From: Streptomyces cinnamoneus
Lineage (GTDB): Bacteria > Actinomycetota > Actinomycetes > Streptomycetales > Streptomycetaceae
NCBI RefSeq assembly: GCF_014650495.1
Contig: NZ_BMVB01000005.1
Location: forward strand, 124,001 to 188,000
Reading direction: 5' to 3'
Length of the DNA stretch: 64,000 nucleotides
The notes under the pieces are model-generated. The model worked only from the letters and a program-made list of their open reading frames with translations, was not told the origin of the DNA and made no database searches. Positions 26,374 through 34,799 of this stretch are shown one piece after another. Every line of letters starts with the position of its first letter. Within the stretch, counting starts at the first letter, position 1. The position numbers and the translations under genes are program-made.

Positions 26374-26470
26374 GGGCAGGTGCTCCACGGGCGGTCGTCA
26401 GGGGCGGTCGTCAGGGGCGGTCATCAGGGGCGATCGCCAGGGCGTGAGCCGGTTGCGGTCGTCGGACGGG

Positions 26471-28315
26471 TCAGCGCGGGGGGTGGCCTCGCCACGGTTC
26501 CGGTCGGGCGAAGGGCCACGGCGGCGTGCGGTGGCGCTCCATCACCGGGAGGAGCGCCCGTGCGAGCAGGTCGGTGTGGCGGTGCGCGATCTGCCGTGCG
26601 AGCTCGGCCGGATCGGGTCCGGCAGCGACCGGGGGCGGTCCGGGCTGCCGTACCGCGGCCGGCGGGTGCGGTGACGGCTGGGCACGATCCGGCGCGGGGC
26701 GGGCGGATGGTGCAGGAGCGCGGGCTTCACGGTCCGGCGCCGGCCGGTCGCGTTCCGGCAGGCCGGGTCCGCGCCCAGGTCCGTTCCCGGGGCCGTGCCC
26801 GTCCTGCCGGGACGGCGGCGGCAGAGGTATGGCCGTCGCGGGCACCTGGGGCATCGCCGGCCCGAGACCGAACTCCGGAACCCGCAGCTCCGCGCCGGGT
26901 GTTCGCAAGGGGCGGGTGGGGGGCTCGGCAGTGTCCGGCCGTCCGGAGGGAGGGGACAGCGGAGCACACGGGGTGGGACTGCCGCTGGGTACGGGTGCGC
27001 GGACCGTTCGGCGCCCCGGTACGGGGGTGGAAGCGCCGGCGAGGTGGAGGCGGAGGTGATGAGGGGGGACGTCGGCAGGCCCGAAGGGGAAGGCCGGTGC
27101 TGCGGAAGACGCGGAGGGCTGTTGCCGGCCTCGGGGCGGAGTGGCCCGGTCCGGGGCGATACGGGGCCCGTCGGCACCTGCGGGCGCGACGGAGGCTGCT
27201 CCGGCCGCTTCGGGGCTGCCGGAGCGGTGGGCGAGGAGCGGGGCGCTGCCCCGGGAACGGGGGCCGGCTTGTGCGGGGGGATCGCTGGAAGCGGCTGGGT
27301 GGGCCGCGTCCCTGTCGGAAGTACTGGTTCTCCATGTACCGGTGAACGGGTGGAAGACGCGGGCGAAGGCGGGCCTCCGCAGCAGTGTGGGCGGAGACAC
27401 GGGAGTCGCGACGTTCCGCCCGGCCCGCCCCGCGTTCTCCTGTACGTCCGAGGAACCACCGGGGACGTGGCCGTCGTGGGCAGGAGCCGTGGCGGGCAGG
27501 GCACGTCGCGGCGTCGCGGGCCGATGTTCCGCAGACGCAGGCGTCGGCGTCGGGTCCGCGTGCGGCTGCAGCTCCGGGTGACCCTGGAGCGACTCCGCTC
27601 CCGTGTCCTGCCGGGCGGTCCACTGGAACTGTTCCTCTCCGGGCTCACCAGCTGCGGGGGCCGGGGCCGGAGGTGCGGTCACCGGCTCCCGTACGGAAGG
27701 TGCGTGGACCGTGCCACAGGGCGCGGGCGGTGAGGGCGCATCGACGCGTACCGGTCTCCCCCGTTTGCCCAGAAGGCGTACGGCCAGGGCAGCGGCCCCC
27801 TGGGACACGCGCGCGACAGCGGTGGGGGTGTCACCTGCCGGGGCCCCCGCTCGTGTCATGTGCACGGGCCTCGCGCCGGAACCGCCGCCCGCGTGGCTCG
27901 CCCCACCGGGGTACGGCATGGCATCGCCGTGCCCCGGCAGATTCATGCCGGCATGGTTGGCGAGGACCAGGGGAACCGCGAACGGCAGCGCCTCCCACCG
28001 GCCGTGCCGCCCCGGGTGGGAGACGCCGGGTGCGGGACGGGCGAGAACGCCCCGGCCGCCGAGCGGTACGGCACGGGGCAGCAGCCGACGCGGCAGGGCG
28101 ACGGCCGGTGACGGACTCCAGGCCGCGAGCCCCTCCCGGAACGCGGACAGCCCGACGGACGGCGGCCGGGGCAGTCGGACGAGTGCCGCCACCGGCACGA
28201 CTCGGTCCGAGGCCCCCACGGCGAACCGGACGGTCGTGGTCGTGGTTGTGGTTCCGGGCCGGCAGCGGGAACGGCGCCGGAAGGGGCGGGTAAGGAGGAA
28301 GCGTGCGGCTTTCAC
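26471..28315 (-). CDS. Proline-rich, largely disordered eCIS-operon protein
   Basis: 614 residues from a GTG that overlaps the DUF6760 stop (GTGA) and has GGAGGAG 6 bases upstream; the open frame continues upstream but there it shadows other genes. The N-terminal 150 residues are basic and partly hydrophobic (FAVPLVLANHAGMNLPGHGD). The remaining ~400 residues are very rich in Pro, Ala, Arg, Ser and Gly with no recognisable domain. The last 60 residues form a short helical module (PAELARQIAHRHTDLLARAL, LLPVMERH). The position between the tail-assembly and tube genes matches where eCIS operons hold variable linkers. It could be a length-determining or tethering protein; composition argues against a classical helical tape measure. 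Confidence 0.72.
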   Translation of the reverse strand: MKAARFLLTRPFRRRSRCRPGTTTTTTTVRFAVGASDRVVPVAALVRLPRPPSVGLSAFREGLAAWSPSPAVALPRRLLPRAVPLGGRGVLARPAPGVSHPGRHGRWEALPFAVPLVLANHAGMNLPGHGDAMPYPGGASHAGGGSGARPVHMTRAGAPAGDTPTAVARVSQGAAALAVRLLGKRGRPVRVDAPSPPAPCGTVHAPSVREPVTAPPAPAPAAGEPGEEQFQWTARQDTGAESLQGHPELQPHADPTPTPASAEHRPATPRRALPATAPAHDGHVPGGSSDVQENAGRAGRNVATPVSPPTLLRRPAFARVFHPFTGTWRTSTSDRDAAHPAASSDPPAQAGPRSRGSAPLLAHRSGSPEAAGAASVAPAGADGPRIAPDRATPPRGRQQPSASSAAPAFPFGPADVPPHHLRLHLAGASTPVPGRRTVRAPVPSGSPTPCAPLSPPSGRPDTAEPPTRPLRTPGAELRVPEFGLGPAMPQVPATAIPLPPPSRQDGHGPGNGPGRGPGLPERDRPAPDREARAPAPSARPAPDRAQPSPHPPAAVRQPGPPPVAAGPDPAELARQIAHRHTDLLARALLPVMERHRTPPWPFARPEPWRGHPPR

Positions 28316-28488
28316 CGTTCCGCTCCTCCCGTCCCGCTCCGGGTGAGCGAGGTGTTGATCCGCGCGATTTCCCGCACCCACGCGCGCCGCTCCGCGTGCG
28401 GGAGGCCGAGGATGTCGTGGTGCGCCCAGTGGAAGTGGTAGGCGACGTAGGCGACTTCCTCCCGCAGGCGGTGCGCGGAGTGCGTCAC
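28312..28488 (-). CDS. DUF6760 eCIS mini-protein
   Basis: 58 residues, too short for usual gene cut-offs but well supported. GTG start overlapping the upstream stop by four bases, and a stop overlapping the downstream GTG start. Sequence: THSAHRLREEVAYVAYHFHW, then AHHDILGLPHAERRAWVREI and ARINTSLTRSG. The EEVAYVAYHFHW and ERRxWVxEIxxIN motifs are those of the DUF6760 family, which I know only from contractile injection system loci. There it follows the gene encoding the longer tail-assembly protein, exactly as here. It may act with that protein as an assembly chaperone, similar to the small G/GT products of tailed phages. That role is inference. Confidence 0.85.
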   Translation of the reverse strand: MTHSAHRLREEVAYVAYHFHWAHHDILGLPHAERRAWVREIARINTSLTRSGTGGAER

Positions 28489-28874
28489 GATTCCCCCAGG
28501 CGGCTACCGCCCGCCGGGACCGCGAACTGTTTGCCGCAGGACGGGCAGGCGACCGCCTGGTCGTCGGCACCGAGCCCGTTGATCTCCCGGTAGAAGTCCT
28601 GGAGGTAGGCCAGGTCTGCGGCGAAGAGCTGTTCGACCACCTCGGCGTGCACGTCCGTGATGGTCCCCAGCCGGGTGATGACCAGGCTGAGCAGCACGAT
28701 GCCCAGGTACGCGGGGTTCGCACGGACCCGCTGGTCGATCAGCGGGGACAGCTCGTCCCGCGCGGTGGCCAGACGCATCCTGCCCTGGCGGTGGACGGTA
28801 CCGTCGCTGTCCACGTAGCCGTGGGGCAGCACGAAGTCGAACTCGGTGCGCAGCTCCGGGGCGTGCTGCTGCAT
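28485..28874 (-). CDS. eCIS tail-assembly protein with C-terminal zinc-ribbon-like CPSCG motif
   Basis: 129 residues. The ATG at 28874 has GGAGGGAG 6 bases upstream and is preferred to the ATG at 28892. The sequence LPHGYVDSDGTVHRQGRMRL, ATARDELSPLIDQRVRANPA, LGIVLLSLVITRLGTI and LFAADLAYLQDFYREINGL follows the pattern of phage tail assembly chaperones attached to contractile systems. The C-terminus VACPSCGKQFAVP holds a single CxxC, half of a zinc ribbon, which could pair across a dimer. The stop overlaps the DUF6760 start. Its position is constant in T4-like eCIS operons as far as I recall. Confidence 0.85.
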   Translation of the reverse strand: MQQHAPELRTEFDFVLPHGYVDSDGTVHRQGRMRLATARDELSPLIDQRVRANPAYLGIVLLSLVITRLGTITDVHAEVVEQLFAADLAYLQDFYREINGLGADDQAVACPSCGKQFAVPAGGSRLGES

Positions 28875-28959
28875 GCCGCTGCTCCCTCCCATGGGTGCTC
28901 GTGGGGGTTTTTCGGTGGTGTCCCGCTCCGGGGCGGAGCCGGGCGTCGGGGCGGTCCGC

Positions 28960-30516
28960 TCAGGGCTCGTTCCGGATGTACTCGCGGAACACGATGCCGG
29001 CGGTGGCGTCCTTCACCCATGCCTCGACCTTGAAGCGCCCGGTCTCGGACCCGGCGGTGAGGGTGGGGGAGGCGGCGACGCCGCCCTTGCCGCTGACCGC
29101 CTCGGCGACGGGACTGCCGCCGAACGCCGCGGAGTCGTCCATGACGCGGAACGTGACCGTCGTCCCCGGCTTCACGGGGGCGCCCTTGGCGTCCGTGACG
29201 ACGACCTTCAGCGGTTCGGCGAAGTCCTCGTCCGGCTCGGCGGTCTGGCCGCCTCCGGACAGGTAGCGCACGTGGTCCGGGGGGCCCGCTTCGGCCGTGA
29301 CCGTGATGTTCTTGAAGGGGACGGTGATCCCCTTGCCGTTCCAGGTGGCGGTGATGGTGCAGGGGCCCGCGGCCACCGCCTTGATTTTGGCGCTGGTGGC
29401 CGTGCCGTCGGAGGCGGTCTTCTGGTTGTCCGTCGCCGAGCCGGTGACGAACGTGGCCCGGCCACCCTCGATGGTGAAGGTGACGGACTGGTCCTTGACA
29501 CCCTTGCCGTCGAGTTTCGCGGCCTTGACCTTCAGCGGCTGGGGGAACTCCGCCCCGACGGCGGCCTCTTGTCCCTCACCGGACACGGGGCTGAGCAGGT
29601 GCTCGGAGACACGGAACATCTGGCCGGTGCCTTCGAGGCCGACCCACAGCTGGCCGCTGGTGTCCAAGGCGATCCCCGACGGCTTGCTACCCGGGCCCGT
29701 GGGGATGACGGCCTGCTCCGTCTTGCCGTTCGGGGCGATGTACCCCACCGCGTCGGCGGACGGCATGGTGTACCAGACGGTTCCGTCGGGGAGGGCGAAG
29801 AGGCGGCCCGGCACGGAGGACGTGTCGACGAGGCTGTCCGAACCATCGCCGACGTCATATCTGATGATTTTCTTCTCTGTCGTCCCGGCCCACAGCAGGA
29901 GCTTTCCCTTATTCTGGGTGAAGGCCAGGTGCTGCGGTTTTCCGCTGACTTCCACCGGGTCCGTGGAGAATTTCCCCTTCTCGGCGTCGAATGTGACCAG
30001 ATGCTGCTTGTCGGGGCAACTGACCCAGTACTCCATGGGTTTCTTCGGGTTGACGGCGACCCCATGGAGCGGCTTCGTGTAACTGGTGCCCGAGGTGGAG
30101 ACCGAACCGGCACCGTCCACGAACATCAGCTTGGCAGCGCCCTTGAGGGTCGCGACGAGACGTTCCTCTCCGCCCTTCTTCTTGCCGACCGCCATGGCCA
30201 GGCAAGCCGACGCATCGCCCTTCCCGAGGGGCGGATACGTACCGCCGGCGTCGCACTTGGCCGTCCGGCCGTCCTGTGTGTCGTGCGCGTAGGTCCACAC
30301 CGCGCTGGTCCAGGCGGCGAGGGTCTGCGCGGACCTTCCTTTGTACTCCGGCGGGAAGACCTTGGACTTGTGGGAGTCGCGTGGCGCGAAGTACCCGATC
30401 TTCGCTTCCGGGGTGACGAACCAGATGTCATGGGAGTAGAGCGTCACCGCGGCGGGCTTCGCCGACTCCGCGAGCGCATAGTGGTTTCCGGTCGCGAGCG
30501 CCGTTCCGGATGACAT
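28960..30516 (-). CDS. Beta-propeller plus Ig-like domain protein in the eCIS operon
   Basis: 518 residues, ATG at 30516 with AAGGAG upstream. The N-terminal ~320 residues have propeller-like strands (HDIWFVTPEAKIGYFAPRDS, EYWVSCPDKQHLVTFDAEKG, GRLFALPDGTVWYTMPSADA, GIALDTSGQLWVGLEGTGQM). Two C-terminal Ig-like modules of the Big/invasin type follow, each opened by a GxxxxxxxxFxxPLKVxxxD pattern and holding VTFTIEGGRATFVTG and VTFRVMDDSAAFGG. Such modules extend adhesins. With no export signal, a particle-borne role (fibre or receptor binding) is more likely than secretion; this is inference. It is 40 bases from its paralogue-like neighbour at 30557. Confidence 0.75.
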   Translation of the reverse strand: MSSGTALATGNHYALAESAKPAAVTLYSHDIWFVTPEAKIGYFAPRDSHKSKVFPPEYKGRSAQTLAAWTSAVWTYAHDTQDGRTAKCDAGGTYPPLGKGDASACLAMAVGKKKGGEERLVATLKGAAKLMFVDGAGSVSTSGTSYTKPLHGVAVNPKKPMEYWVSCPDKQHLVTFDAEKGKFSTDPVEVSGKPQHLAFTQNKGKLLLWAGTTEKKIIRYDVGDGSDSLVDTSSVPGRLFALPDGTVWYTMPSADAVGYIAPNGKTEQAVIPTGPGSKPSGIALDTSGQLWVGLEGTGQMFRVSEHLLSPVSGEGQEAAVGAEFPQPLKVKAAKLDGKGVKDQSVTFTIEGGRATFVTGSATDNQKTASDGTATSAKIKAVAAGPCTITATWNGKGITVPFKNITVTAEAGPPDHVRYLSGGGQTAEPDEDFAEPLKVVVTDAKGAPVKPGTTVTFRVMDDSAAFGGSPVAEAVSGKGGVAASPTLTAGSETGRFKVEAWVKDATAGIVFREYIRNEP

Positions 30517-30556
30517 GCGTCTGCTCTCCTTGCTCGGTGGGACCATCGGCCGTTTG

Positions 30557-31903
30557 CTACGCGCCCACGCGGATGGTCGCCGTGGTGGGGGGTTCCGTGT
30601 CGCCGTACGCGACCTCCAGCCGGACCTGCTCCGCCTTGTCCCCCGCCTGCACCGGCGGGAGGACGACGCGGCCGGCGTTGTCCGTGTGCAGGACGTACTC
30701 GCGGCTTCCGTCGGCGAACGTCGCCTCGTCGGCGATCAGCCGGCAGGTCAGCGGAACGTTGGGAATGGGGTTCCCGTCGGTCATGTACCGGACGGTGAGC
30801 GGCGTCTCGCACAGTTCGCCGGGGGCCATGGACTCCACCAGCGTGTCCTCGGCATGCGTCCCCGCCTTCGGGGGATCCGGGGGGCTGGGGACGACGTAGC
30901 GGCCGATCGACTTGCCCGTCGGGTTGGTGTACCAGACCACCGGCTCTCCATCGACGGTGCCCAGACACAGTCCCAGCGCCTCGCTGCCCTCCGGCAACTT
31001 GACGCTGTCGTCCGGCGTGATGTCGTCGTCCTTCTTGAAGCGGTAGATCTTGTCTTTTCCGGCGACCCAGATGCAGTCGTCCACGCCGAAAATCATCTGA
31101 CGGGGCGCCCCGGGAAGGTCGTCTCTGGTGGACTTCGTGGACTTGTCGTCGACGTCGATACGGACGATCTTGTTGGGGTTCTCCGTACCGACCCACACGT
31201 ATTTCGAGTCCGTGATGATGTGGACCGGCGACTGCTCCTTCTTGTCGAGGTCAACCTTGTCCCACTTTTTTTCGCCACCGGGCGTGAAGTAATAGACGCC
31301 GTTGATCGACCTATGGTTGCCGGGGACATGCTCCCATTTCCGCCCCGTCACCCAGTAGGTGAACTTCTTCTTGTCCTCACTCAGGCTCGCTGCCACCGAC
31401 CACGGCCAGGTGTCGAACTTTTCCTCCCCTGCACCCCGGGGAAGGTTGTGGAAATTGGCCCCCTTCGAACCACACTTGACATAGCCGACCGCCTTCTGCA
31501 TGGGAGCGGCGAAGAGCACCCTGTGCTCGTACGTTGCCGGATTGTCTTTTACCTTAAGCCGCAGAGGGGTGATGGTCTGGGCACGTTCCTTCGGGTCGAG
31601 GTCGTGCTTCTTCTTGTACTCCCAGGGGGCAACCCCGAACTCGTAGATAGGGTCGTACTCCTGAGTATTGGCGGGCGAGGCGAACCAGATGGCCTTCGCA
31701 CCCATCGGATCCCTGAGGACACCTGCGGACAGAAGGGGAACGTCGGCCGTCAGGGAAGTCTGCGTGTTCGGATTTTTGGGATGGACCCTCACAACACACC
31801 TGTCGTCGGTGGTCACGTAGAGATACCCGTCCGGCCCAACAGTGATGGAATGCGGCTTCTGGCCACCGTGCAGCTTGAACTCCACCGGGTTCTGGTCGCC
31901 CAT
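30557..31903 (-). CDS. Second beta-propeller plus Ig-like domain protein in the eCIS operon
   Basis: 448 residues, ATG at 31903 (MGDQNPVEFKLHGGQKPHSI) with GAGGAG upstream. Strands ITVGPDGYLYVTTDDRCVVR, GAKAIWFASPANTQ, HIITDSKYVWVGTENPNKIV, DDCIWVAGKDKIYRF and GEPVVWYTNPTGKSIGRYVV indicate a seven-bladed propeller. A C-terminal Ig-like domain (LTVRYMTDGNPIPNVPLTCR, GRVVLPPVQAGDKAEQVRL) follows. The layout matches the protein at 28960 but with one Ig module instead of two. It lacks a signal peptide. The two were probably formed by duplication and may form fibres or be displayed on the particle. No published counterpart comes to mind. Confidence 0.75.
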   Translation of the reverse strand: MGDQNPVEFKLHGGQKPHSITVGPDGYLYVTTDDRCVVRVHPKNPNTQTSLTADVPLLSAGVLRDPMGAKAIWFASPANTQEYDPIYEFGVAPWEYKKKHDLDPKERAQTITPLRLKVKDNPATYEHRVLFAAPMQKAVGYVKCGSKGANFHNLPRGAGEEKFDTWPWSVAASLSEDKKKFTYWVTGRKWEHVPGNHRSINGVYYFTPGGEKKWDKVDLDKKEQSPVHIITDSKYVWVGTENPNKIVRIDVDDKSTKSTRDDLPGAPRQMIFGVDDCIWVAGKDKIYRFKKDDDITPDDSVKLPEGSEALGLCLGTVDGEPVVWYTNPTGKSIGRYVVPSPPDPPKAGTHAEDTLVESMAPGELCETPLTVRYMTDGNPIPNVPLTCRLIADEATFADGSREYVLHTDNAGRVVLPPVQAGDKAEQVRLEVAYGDTEPPTTATIRVGA

Positions 31904-32103
31904 CTCGGGTTCTCCTCTTCCTGATCGAACCGCCACCTCGCCTTTACCCGCACGGCGTGTGCCCCCGCCATGCCGACTCGCACACTCCTATCCATCGACG
32001 CCGGTCGGTCCACTCCCCCGTCGACGACTTCATGCGAAGGGAGCAAGCGGCAGGTCCGTTCCCGCTACGGCCGGCAGCGGAAAGGGCGCTCTCCGTCGAC
32101 ATT

Positions 32104-32571
32104 TCAACCGTATGCGGCGCTGTCCCAGCCCTCGCCGGGCCTGGTGCCCCGGAGCCACTGCGGGTCGGCGAGACGCATCGCGTACCGGGCCGACGGCGTC
32201 CGGCCGGGGTCGTTCCAGAAGGCGGCCCACTCCTCGCCCAGCGCCTGCCACCAGGCGTCCTCGTGCCCGGGGTCCAGGCCCCTGTTCCGCAGCGCCCCCT
32301 CCACCCCCCGGCGGGCCGCCTCCTCGTCGAAGGGACAGTTGCGCACGTCGGACACCTCGACCGAGTCCACCGCCCGCTCGGCCTCCTCGCTCGTCACCGC
32401 AGCCTCGGAGAGGGACCTGTCCCGCACGGCACCGGTCAGTAGTCTCAGGGCGAACACCTTCGTCTCCGGGAAGCCCCCGGCGTCGGGGTGCACCGCTCGC
32501 ACGCGCAGGGTCACGGCGGGAACGGGGCCGTCCTCGACCTGTTCCACCTCCACCCGCCACAGGTCCGACAT
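32104..32571 (-). CDS. Small acidic protein of unknown function next to the putative effector
   Basis: 155 residues. The ATG at 32571 has GGAGGG 9 bases upstream, better than the GTG/ATG starts further out. Sequence MSDLWRVEVEQVEDGPVPAV, TLRVRAVHPDAGG, FALRLLTGAVRDRSLSEAAV and EEWAAFWNDPGRTPSARYAM; I recognise no family. It is acidic and soluble with no signal peptide. It begins 63 bases after the stop of the DUF4157-nuclease gene and is co-directional. An effector-immunity, adaptor or chaperone role is therefore worth testing, but the sequence alone does not say so. Confidence 0.7.
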   Translation of the reverse strand: MSDLWRVEVEQVEDGPVPAVTLRVRAVHPDAGGFPETKVFALRLLTGAVRDRSLSEAAVTSEEAERAVDSVEVSDVRNCPFDEEAARRGVEGALRNRGLDPGHEDAWWQALGEEWAAFWNDPGRTPSARYAMRLADPQWLRGTRPGEGWDSAAYG

Positions 32572-32634
32572 CGCAATCCAGCCCTCCAAGTCGCTGTCAC
32601 GGATACGGCAGGGCCCGGCAGGGCGCGTCAGGGC

Positions 32635-34155
32635 TCAGAGCGTCAGAACGCCGTGGGCGATGGCCTCGCTGAGCGCCTTGATCACCTTGTCGTTGCCGAT
32701 CCGGTGGGCGAACGAGACCCGGGGGAGCTTCACCGCACGGCCACTCCTGCTCCGTGTCGTCGCAGGCGCGCTGACGGGAATCTCCTCGAAGGCCGCCTCA
32801 AGCGACTCGACCGGGCCCGCACCGCTGTGCTTGTCGATGAGTTCCTCGAACTCGCCCTTCCTCGCGCCGCCGAGTGCCCTCAAGAAGGAGACCTCGTCGT
32901 CGGTCCATTCCCTCCGCACGGGCACGAGGGTCTTCAGCGTGTCGCGCGTGAGGCCGCTCAGGGCGGCGGAGGTGCCCGGATCGGCCGGCTGTCCGTCGAG
33001 GAAGGCGAACCGCTTGCCCCGCTGGCGCTCCGTCCACCGCCCGCTCCCCGGGTCGCGGACCTCCGAGAAGACACGCAGGCTCTTCGGGAAGAACTCGGCA
33101 TGGGCCAGTTGGGCCGCCGTGCCGGTGCCGGCGAGCGGTGCGGCCGGGTAGTCCACCTCGACGCCGAAGAAGACCTCTCCCCGCCCCTTCTTCTTCCGGT
33201 TCTTCTCCCGGACGTCCTCGACGTCCTCCTTGAGACCCTGCTCGATGTCGGCGTGGTAACGCGAGTTGTCCCGCTTCGAGGCCGGAACGAGGTTGTCCGC
33301 GGTGCCCTTGCCACCGGCCTTCTCGTTGATCAGGTGGAAGCGGATCCAGAAGTTGGCAAGCCGTAGCCGACGGATGTAGGCGTAGCCCGGCGGGTCCACC
33401 ATCGGCGCTTGTCCGGTCAGTGTTCCGTCCGTACGGATCCACGCCGCCTCCACCCGGCCGTCCCGGCCCAGCATGGAGCCGAAGCCCGTGCCGTTCTGCC
33501 GGTTGTGGTCCAGCAGGCGTTGCACCGTGACGCTTCCGTGGGTGGCGGGACGAGCCGGCGGAGCGTCGGCCGTGCCGGGCACGGCCCGGAGGCCGCCGCT
33601 CCCCCGCAGCACCCGCTGGGCGTCCGCCTCGGCAGCGCGCTCCCATCGGTCGCCCGGCTCCCCCACCCACACCTCGCCGTCCGTCCCGGCGGGCCGGTGA
33701 GCCCCCAGGCGCTGCTGCAGGACGTGGGCGAGTTCGTGGGCCAGCACCCTCTTGTCATCCTTGTCGTCACCGTCACGGCCCAGTACGACGTGTTCCCCGG
33801 CGGTGTAGGCACGTGCGCCGAGCGACGCGGCGGAATGCTGCGCCGCCGCGTCCCGGTGCACCCGTACGGTGGAGAAATCCGCGCCGAAACGCTCCTCCAT
33901 CTCCTGCCGCACTCCCTGTTCCAGGGGCCGCCCTGCCGTACGAAGCACGTTCCGTACGGCACTGCCGTCATGCAGGGGACCGCCCCGGTACCTCTCCCGC
34001 AGCATCCGCGCCACCGCGGCGTTCCCGGCGGCCTGCAGAGGCCCCAGGGCGCCCGCAGCCGCCGCGCGTGCACGGGCCGGCCCCGGCCGGCGCGGCCTGC
34101 CCCGCCCGGCAGTGAGGCCCACGTTCCGTTCCGTCCAGCGCATCCGGCCAGGCAC
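32635..34155 (-). CDS. DUF4157 protein with nuclease-like C-terminal domain, putative eCIS effector
   Basis: 506 residues from a GTG at 34155 (GGGAAG 6 bases upstream); an ATG four codons later is possible. Residues ~75-150 form a DUF4157 domain: RPLEQGVRQEMEERFGADF, STVRVHRDAAAQ, YTAGEHVVLG and the zinc-peptidase-like HELAH (140-144). DUF4157 marks many eCIS-associated cargo proteins. After a linker, residues ~240-320 read FWIRFHLINEKAGGKGTADN and LVPASKRDNSRYHADIE (His274, Asn288, Asn297, His301). This resembles the HxxN-LGG-NL-P-N-H pattern of non-specific DNA/RNA endonuclease-type toxin domains. A helical C-terminal region of about 100 residues follows. It is first in the long minus-strand run. 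Toxicity is inference. Confidence 0.8.
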   Translation of the reverse strand: MPGRMRWTERNVGLTAGRGRPRRPGPARARAAAAGALGPLQAAGNAAVARMLRERYRGGPLHDGSAVRNVLRTAGRPLEQGVRQEMEERFGADFSTVRVHRDAAAQHSAASLGARAYTAGEHVVLGRDGDDKDDKRVLAHELAHVLQQRLGAHRPAGTDGEVWVGEPGDRWERAAEADAQRVLRGSGGLRAVPGTADAPPARPATHGSVTVQRLLDHNRQNGTGFGSMLGRDGRVEAAWIRTDGTLTGQAPMVDPPGYAYIRRLRLANFWIRFHLINEKAGGKGTADNLVPASKRDNSRYHADIEQGLKEDVEDVREKNRKKKGRGEVFFGVEVDYPAAPLAGTGTAAQLAHAEFFPKSLRVFSEVRDPGSGRWTERQRGKRFAFLDGQPADPGTSAALSGLTRDTLKTLVPVRREWTDDEVSFLRALGGARKGEFEELIDKHSGAGPVESLEAAFEEIPVSAPATTRSRSGRAVKLPRVSFAHRIGNDKVIKALSEAIAHGVLTL

Positions 34156-34799
34156 GGACCACTTCCCTTCCCGGACGCACCGTTTGCGATCCGCTTCCGT
34201 TCCGCCCGACTGATACGGCGTGGCCGACGCGATGCACCGGCCGGAGCGCCAGGCACCGTTTCCATGGTTCCCGGACGGCATGACCGCCGCGCGTCGGGGC
34301 ACCGCCGCGGCGCCCAGGAGGGTGACCCTGACGCACCCTTGCCCGCTCCAGGACCGACCGGGATCAGAAGGGCTTTCTGCCGCAACCTGGCGGGTGGTCC
34401 GCAACGGGTCCGTCGCATGGGCCGGACCGCCCCGGCCGTGGCCGCCGGCCTGCGGGCGGCAGGACCGCTGTTCACGACATCGGCCACCGTGGTCGCCGCC
34501 ATTCTGCTGAACCCGGCCGCATCCGGCCCTCACCACCGTGAAAGCCATCGGCGTCACCGTCGCACTGTCGGTCGCAGTCGACGCGCTCGTCATCCGCCCG
34601 GTCCCGGCCCCCGTGGTGATGTCCGGGGCGGGTCGGCGAACTGGTGGCGACCACGCCTCCGACCGTTCCACGGGTCCGAGGAGCGGCCCCGACGTCCGGG
34701 CCGGACGGCCCGGACCGGTCCAGGGTGCTGCCGTCACGAGCTCGTTCACCACCGTGGCTGGCTGGGCCGGAACGATGCAGCCGACACCTTGCAGCCTGC
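34156..34799. other. Intergenic region, no supported gene
   Basis: About 640 bases between the eCIS operon head and the oxygenase remnant. Open frames on both strands lack ribosome sites and known motifs; the minus-strand one is an upstream extension of the DUF4157 frame. The promoter of the eCIS minus-strand operon is expected here, but no clear element is seen. Confidence 0.45.
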
